From contig CM049315.1 of the NCBI GenBank assembly GCA_026874595.1, forward strand, positions 75,404,401 through 75,468,400: DNA of 64,000 bases. Direction: 5' to 3'. Below, piece after piece: positions 58,024-64,000 of this stretch. The translations under genes were made by a program, and so were the position numbers. A model generated the notes under the pieces. It made no database searches and was not told where the DNA came from. It saw only the letters and a list, made by a program, of their open reading frames with translations. Each line of letters opens with the position of its first letter. Position 1 is the stretch's first letter. The DNA is from Sipunculus nudus. Lineage: Eukaryota; Annelida; Sipuncula; Golfingiida; Sipunculidae.

Positions 58024-59100
58024 TATTTAAGCAGAGACTGGGCATCATGAATTGATGTGGTGAATTTTATAAACGTTTTTGTTCTTGTCAGTGTGTAGAG
58101 GACAGTGATAAGTGAACAGTGGTTTTGAGTATTTTCGATTCCAGTTGTTTTGGCATTTAATTCATTTATTTTATTTTTGTAATATGTTAAATCAGAGTGA
58201 AACTTAACCAAAGATTAAAATCATTGTACTTGAACTGAAAGGTTTGATAAGTAACATAAGATTGTCTTTTCTCAAGTTTACTAACTAAATCAGAAACAAT
58301 CAGAAATGATTGTCTGAAACCCTACTCATACTTTCTGCTAATTTATTTAAGGTTAACCAAAATTCTAGAAGGTCTAGATGCTGGCTCCTTGTGGAATTCA
58401 TTGTACGATTTTAGATATGTTTTTTGTTTATGGCAGCAGTTTAATTTAACTTGATGAAGGTGTGAATGTGTGTGTTTGTTATTCATTGATTTACTTGTGG
58501 TGGTGCCTTGAATTGTTTTATGATCATACCTAAGTTAAAGAATCAGAGGCAAACACTTTTTTAGAGCCCTACTCTTTATCCAGAAAGAATTATTACACAG
58601 AAGTATTTTCAGCCTTCATTTTCCCTATTTTTTATTTCTATGGCTATTTATGATTACCCCTTTAAAAGTTCGTTTTGGCAGATCAAGGATTGCAAATTAT
58701 GTTGACATATTTAAAGGTAAGCCCACCTCAGAAATATTGTTTAATTTTTTCATTTAATGTAAAATTAGTCAGATCAGTAATTTAAAAATTCTGTGTACTG
58801 GTAATCATTCTCCAGGCCAGGGTTTTAGCAAGGTTAATATAAATCGTTCCAAAATACAAGTAATTGTGAAGTGGTCAGTTCCCAGTACAGGTCCAGGCAC
58901 TTTAGTAGAGAATATGGTACCTGTGTACAGGTGCTGGTTTTCATTCAGTTCACAGTCATTTGGACTAATTATATTTGCATACATTTCTTTTAGATGGGCA
59001 ATAATAAGTTGAAGTAGAATGAGAAAATGTTATAAAAAGTATAAAATGATTGTTTCTTATTGCTTCTGAAAAAATAAAGGCCTTGCAAATATATGGGATA
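58024..59100 (+). other. Probable AKAP17A 3' UTR with poly(A) signal
   Basis: About 1.05 kb free of recognised repeats, in contrast with its surroundings. An AATAAA lies at 59073-59078, shortly before a repeat begins at about 59138. Cleavage would be expected near 59090-59105. Confidence 0.55.
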
Positions 59101-59137
59101 GCCTTTTGAAACATTGATAAATATACAAAGTTGATGT

Positions 59138-59425
59138 TTAGCTCATCTGACTATTAGTCATCTGAGCTACAGCGATAATCCGGTGACCATCCCTCTGGCT
59201 TGGACATCCTTTAACAGAGTACATTTTAAAACCATTGGACCTTTGAAACCAAAATTCATCCTTAAATGGTGTTATACAGATGTATTGTATACATCAATTG
59301 CAGTGAGTGATATAGCCACACCTAGCCCATTAGCCAAGCTGGACTTTGGGGCAGCTCCTTTGGTCAGCCGAGCTAGGCTATCCCCCCCCCCCCCTTCTTT
59401 GACAGGATGCATAAACAAGTTGATT
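59138..59425 (+). repeat. Repeat fragment with TTTAGCTCA start
   Basis: Begins TTTAGCTCATCTGACTATTA, a 5' end related to copies A-C (TTTAGCGAACCTG) and to 37020. It contains a C-run at 59382-59394. Noncoding. Confidence 0.5.
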
Positions 59426-62072
59426 ATTAGGGCCCCGCTTGACAAGTGGTGCCCTAAAGTGATCACCGTGGCAGTCCATCCTTCTGTCCATCTGTCCTTC
59501 TGTCGGTGACGCTTTCTTACGTGTGCAATAACTCAACAACAACATCCTGCAGCTTTCCCAAATTCACAGGGATGATTGGTACCTATGAAGGCTCCAGACC
59601 TATCAAATTACAGACCTGTCAGATTTCCAATATGGCTGTCTCAGCCCAATCGCCCATTTTCTTTCGTGCGCGGAAACTTAACAACAACATGCAACAGCTT
59701 TCCAAAATTCACAGGGATGGTTGGTTACTATGAGGGCTCCTGACCTGTTGAATTACAGAACTGTCGGAATCCCAATATGGCCACCACATCCGGATCGCTG
59801 ATTTTCTTTCACGCACGATAACTCAACAACAACCATCTGCAGCTTTTCCAACTTAACAACAACATACTGCAGCTTTCCCAAACTCAGAGGGATGGTTGGT
59901 ACCTATGAGGGCTCCTGACCTATTGAATTACAGACCTGTCGGAATTCTAATATGGCTGCCACAGCCCAGTCGCAGATTTTCTTTTAAGTGGGATAACTCA
60001 ACACCTACTGCAGTTTTCCATAATTCACAGGGATGATTGTATCCGCCAAAACGAAGTTTTGCGGATACTATGTTTTTGACCGGGTTCTGCCGCCGCCGCC
60101 GCATTCGTTACCAGAGAACTCCTCTGAGACTACTCAACAGCTTTTTCGGAAACTTACACCAATTATTGGGTCACGTGTGAACTGAAGCCTAACCAATTGG
60201 CCTTGATCTCTGACCTTTCCTCTCTGCCCAGTGTCCGTTTGTGCGTCTTTTTCCACACATAAACTCACATATCTCGGGAACCGTTTGACAGATCAGGAAA
60301 AAAAATTTGTAAAAATGTAGCCCTTGGATAGCTTTATAACATACACAAAAAATGTTGGCGCCACCTGCAGCCATTTTTGCACAGTGTCCATCTGTTCATC
60401 TGCCTTGGGTTAAAATCACTTATATCTCTGCAGTGGTTTGACTAATTCACCTGAAAATCGGCATACGTATACATCCTAGATAGCTTTCTTGATTTTATGA
60501 CAGATGGCGCAACCTACATTCACTTCACGCTGCAGACATCCAAGCTCATATCTCGGGAACCGTTCGACCAATCAGGAAAAAATTTTTACACCAATGTAGC
60601 CCTTGGATAGCTTTATAACATACACAAAAATGGTGGCGTCACCTGCAGCCACTTTGCACAGCGTCCATCTGTTTGTCTGCCTTGGGTTAAAATCATTCAT
60701 ATCTCTGCAGTGGTTTGACCCAATTACCTGAAAAATTCAGCATGCGTATACACATCCGGCATAGCTTTCTTGATTTTATGACAGGTGGTGCCACCCACAT
60801 TCACGTTCAAGCTGTAGACATCCAAGCTTATATCTCCGGACTCGTTCGACCAATCAGAAAAAATTACACAAATGTAGCCCTTGGATTGCTTTATAACATA
60901 CACAAAAATGGTTGCGCCTCCTGCAGCCATTTTTGCACAACATCCATCTGTTTTTCTGCCTTGGGTTAAAATCACTCATATCTCTGCAGTGGTTTGACCA
61001 AATTACCTGTAATTGGGCATGAGTATACACCCTGGATAGCTTTCTTGATTTTATGACAGGTGGCGCCAGCTTCATTCACGTTCATGCTGCAGACATTAAT
61101 GCTTATATCTCCGGACTCGTTTGACCAATCAGGAAAAAAATTTTACACCAATGTAGCCCTTGAATAGCTTTATAACATACACAAAAATTGTGGCGCCACC
61201 TGCAGCCATTTTTGCACAGCGTCCATCTGTTTGTCTGCCAGGGATAAAATCATTCATATCTTTGCAGTGGTTTGACTTTCCAACCTGAAATTTTGCATGT
61301 GTATACATCTTGGATAGTTTCTCGTTCAAATAACAGGTGGCGCCACCTACAATCATGTTTACCTGGCAGACATCCATACTAATATGTGACACATGTAACT
61401 CTTTTTCCCCTTGCTACTCAATCCATGCCTCGCTTAACCCGTCCTACTCTGATTTTGGCGGATACACTTGACAGGCGACTACCCTTATTCTTGTTGATAC
61501 CTATAATGGCTCCAGACCTATTGAATTACAGACCTGTCGGAATTCCAATATGACCGCCACAGCTCAATCGCTGATTTTCTTTCGCTTGCGATAACTCAAC
61601 AACAACATACTGCAGCTTTCCCAAATTTACAGGGATGGTTGATACATATGAGGGCTCCAGACCAATTGAATAACATACCTGTTGGAATTCCAGTATGGCT
61701 GCCACAGCCTGATTGCTGATTTTCTTTTGCATTTGATAACTCAACAACAACCTACTGCAGCTTTCCCAATTTCACATGGATCATTGTTGCCTTTGAGGGC
61801 TCCAAACCTGTTGAATTACAGACTTGCTCAAAATCAAAAATGGCTAACAGACTACATTTGGTGATTTTCTATTGCACACATTATTTCAGACATATCTTCT
61901 TTAATATCATTTGATCCAGTAGGACTTTTTCCTTCATGCATATGGATAAAAACCTGTTTCTGTTTATCATATTTTTCAAATTTAACTTAATTTTTCACCC
62001 ATATGTAAACTAGTACAGCACTAGCAGAAATGCAAGGTCCTCTGAGGACCATTGTCCCACCACACCTAGTTT
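59426..62072 (+). mobile_element. Repeat family I with ~146-bp tandem core, interrupted
   Basis: The 5' hairpin-like end TAGGGCCCCGCTTGACAAGT is followed by GTGCCCTAAAGTGATCACC and a TCCATCTGTCCTTCTGTC stretch. Units beginning ATAACTCAACAACAAC recur at about 59528, 59677, 59819, 59992, 61592 and 61738. The right end is AAGGTCCTCTGAGGACCATT. Element D is inserted between the fourth and fifth units. The 5' end is shared with family K at 11930. Confidence 0.75.
60037..61495 (+). mobile_element. Family D element, free-standing copy
   Basis: About 1.46 kb inserted in family I. A 5' hairpin at 60039-60068 (GTATCCGC..AAAAC arms) is matched by an inverted GTATCCGCCAAAA at 61453-61465. The end is TTATTCTTGTT. 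Four ~277-bp units each hold CAGCGTCCATCTGTTTGTCT-type and GGTGGCGCCACCT-type strings. This shows that the D module of copies A and B is a mobile element on its own. Confidence 0.8.
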
Positions 62073-62833
62073 TCTATGTTTAATTCTTTCTTGTTTTTCT
62101 AGACTGTTGCTGCATTTTCTGTCCACCTGATTATCACGATTATCTCTACATAAGACAAACTTGCCAAACAAAATTTGCTTGAGGTAAAAAAAGAGGTAAA
62201 AGCGTAATTGTTGGTACCTTACCTACTCAGGATATAACTATTATTTACATCACGGCCTGGTTGACATGTCTCACATATATCCGTGGTTCATTGCATCCCT
62301 AATAAGTGGCCATTGCTTATCCTCCTTGGATATGGATATAAGGTAATGTGACGTAACAGTGAAGCACGTGCACATGGAGAATACAGGTCTCGCTGTAAAC
62401 AGAGGTTGGCAGCTCTTGATCATTGGTCCTGTGAATGTTGGTGCCTCTTTAGTATGTCACATCTATTATGATGTCATCACTTTTCCCATACATGCCCTTT
62501 TCAAAGATTAGTGGCAAAATGTCGCTACAAAATAGACTAGCTACTCATAAAATGGTTTTAAATTGTTTACAGGAAAATGACATAAGGTAGGCTATTATTT
62601 CCATAAAAGTTAATTATGCTTTTTCTCTTTCTGCCCTAAGGTAAAAAAGTTTTGGCATTCTTTGATTTGCAAAAATATAATCACAAAAAAAAAACAGGTG
62701 GACTGGGGTGCTGGAATGAATTATAGTGATGATATTATTTATATCCATCCTCTTTCCACTCCAATGTACAGAACGTTTTTGACATAATGATCCAAGGAGA
62801 GATCCAGAAGATACCATGTTGTGGAATTTTGAA
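62073..62833. other. Non-coding stretch
   Basis: Nothing recognised; AT-rich without tandem structure. Confidence 0.55.
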
Positions 62834-64000
62834 TATTTTTAGCTAACCTGTGAACTTATGGGATGGTGTGGTTTCGTCTGTATGTTAATCAGTACTATCT
62901 CAAAAACGGCAGGAACTAGCATCACCAAATTTAATGCAAAAAATCAGTCATCTAAAAAAACTATTGGATTTTGCTTATGTTTTGCTATCTGCATTAAATA
63001 AGATTTGATAGTGAAAAAGCAAAAAAAAAACTATAAAAAATTTCTTCTCCAAAACTGTTCAGCCAAATTGTCCAATATTTCATAGTTATGATCAAAGGAA
63101 CAATCTCTCTCAAGTTTGAATGGTTCCAGTTTGGTGATTTTTGGCTGAGTTACAGGAAGCTGAACTTAGTCATTTGGCCCAAAAAGCATACTAAAATTAC
63201 CATCTCAGAAACAGCTGGAACTATCATCACCAAATTTTATGGAAATATTGGTCACATGAGTCATGTTTAAAATTGAGGTATGGGTGGCACCACCTGCATA
63301 AACCTATTTTGTACGGGGGTCATCGGTCATCAGTACATCAACCCTTAATTTCTCTGGAACAGCAGGAGCTAGCATCAAATTCATATGCAAAAAACAGTCA
63401 TGTATCAAATGTTGTGGGATTGAGCTTTTCCTGCATTGACTTACATTTTATGGGGAAAAAACTTGAAAACCTTCAAAAATCTTCTCCAAAATCATTCAGC
63501 CAAATTCTTCAATATTTCTTATTTCTTCACAGAAATTATCCAAGAGTGCTCTCTCAAGTCTGTTCAAATGATTGGGTTCGATGAATTTTGGCAGAGTTAC
63601 AGGAATTTAAGCTTAGTCATTTGGCCAAGTAAGCTTACTAACATAATCTCAGAAACGACAGGAGCTAGCATCACCTAGTTTTGTGCTAATGTTTGTCACA
63701 TGACTCATATTTAAAATTGCAGTTTTGTGGCGCCATCTGCATCGACCTGTTTTGTACGGTCAGAAACATTTTTATAAAGAATCTTATGACTGCATCAGCT
63801 TAAAAAAAAGCATTTTAGCCAAAGTCTTTCAGTATGTGTAAACAGATTTACTAAAAGGCCAAGATTGTGTCTGTATCTATAACTAGCATGGCAGACTGCC
63901 AACTATTTCAGATTTGGCAACAGGCCAGAGGTCAGCCTGGATCTATTTATTGCTTCGGCAGACTGGCAACTGTATCAGATTTTGCAACAAGTAAAAAGTT
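62834..64000 (+). mobile_element. 4.1 kb composite element, copy C, cut by window end
   Basis: Begins TTTTTAGCTAACCTGTGAAC and follows the left module of copies A and B (AGGAACTAGCATCACCAAAT, GGTGGCACCACCTGCAT). It is more diverged and differently spaced. At the window end it reads GGCAGACTGCCAACTATTTC, matching the middle of the left module in A (about 24355). Confidence 0.75.

Noticed and set aside
1-64000. CRISPR array, prokaryotic operon or phage system
   Set aside because: The direct repeats are long, degenerate and contiguous without regular spacers, and the genes are intron-containing animal genes.

Overview
The window is animal nuclear DNA. It holds two split protein genes with GT-AG introns, and everything between and inside them is AT-rich and packed with transposable elements. 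The two genes (a ciliary/centriolar OFD1 and an AKAP17A-like RRM protein) are metazoan. The mix of DIRS, Ty3/Gypsy, LINE, hAT and SINE remnants, plus many families of repeats with tandem cores, suggests a marine invertebrate, most likely a mollusc or another spiralian. That taxonomic guess is inference; the sequence does not settle it.

Layout: 1-3440 is a GC-rich, broken DIRS-type retrotransposon on the minus strand, lying at the 3' side of OFD1. 3731-17585 holds sixteen exons of OFD1 on the minus strand. The reading frame is continuous across all sixteen (555 codons), and the 3' end of the gene lies outside the window. 17.6-45 kb is a transposon-rich intergenic block. It contains an 8-bp-TSD MITE with a tRNA-like interior (two copies, 19294 and 40633), a minus-strand LINE (21.7-27.1 kb) split by a 4.1 kb composite repeat, a TIR element at 27255, a decayed Ty3/Gypsy element (28.2-32.6 kb), ~320-bp tandem repeats (33.1-34.1 kb), microsatellites and poly-C runs, a CTCF-like site at 38629, and hAT remnants (42.4-44.3 kb). 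45064-58023 holds four coding exons of AKAP17A on the plus strand. A second copy of the 4.1 kb composite repeat sits in its second coding intron. 59.1-64 kb is more repeat sequence, including a repeat inserted in another repeat and the start of a third composite copy.

OFD1 and AKAP17A are transcribed away from each other, with start codons about 27.5 kb apart. They act in different processes (centriole/cilium assembly; PKA anchoring linked to splicing), so neither adjacency nor orientation implies a shared pathway. Human OFD1 and AKAP17A are both on Xp, so old linkage is possible.

The main unexplained structure is in the repeats. Several families have different tandem cores but share 5' termini, a GTCCGTCTGTCTG-like motif near the 5' end, subterminal inverted repeats, a CTTGTT 3' end and a recurring AGGTGGCGCCACCT palindrome. 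This looks like a modular set of non-autonomous elements resembling Helitron-like/Helentron derivatives. There are also two tiny foldback elements with TAGTC...GACTA ends and 9-10 bp target duplications, one of them with perfect 49-bp arms.
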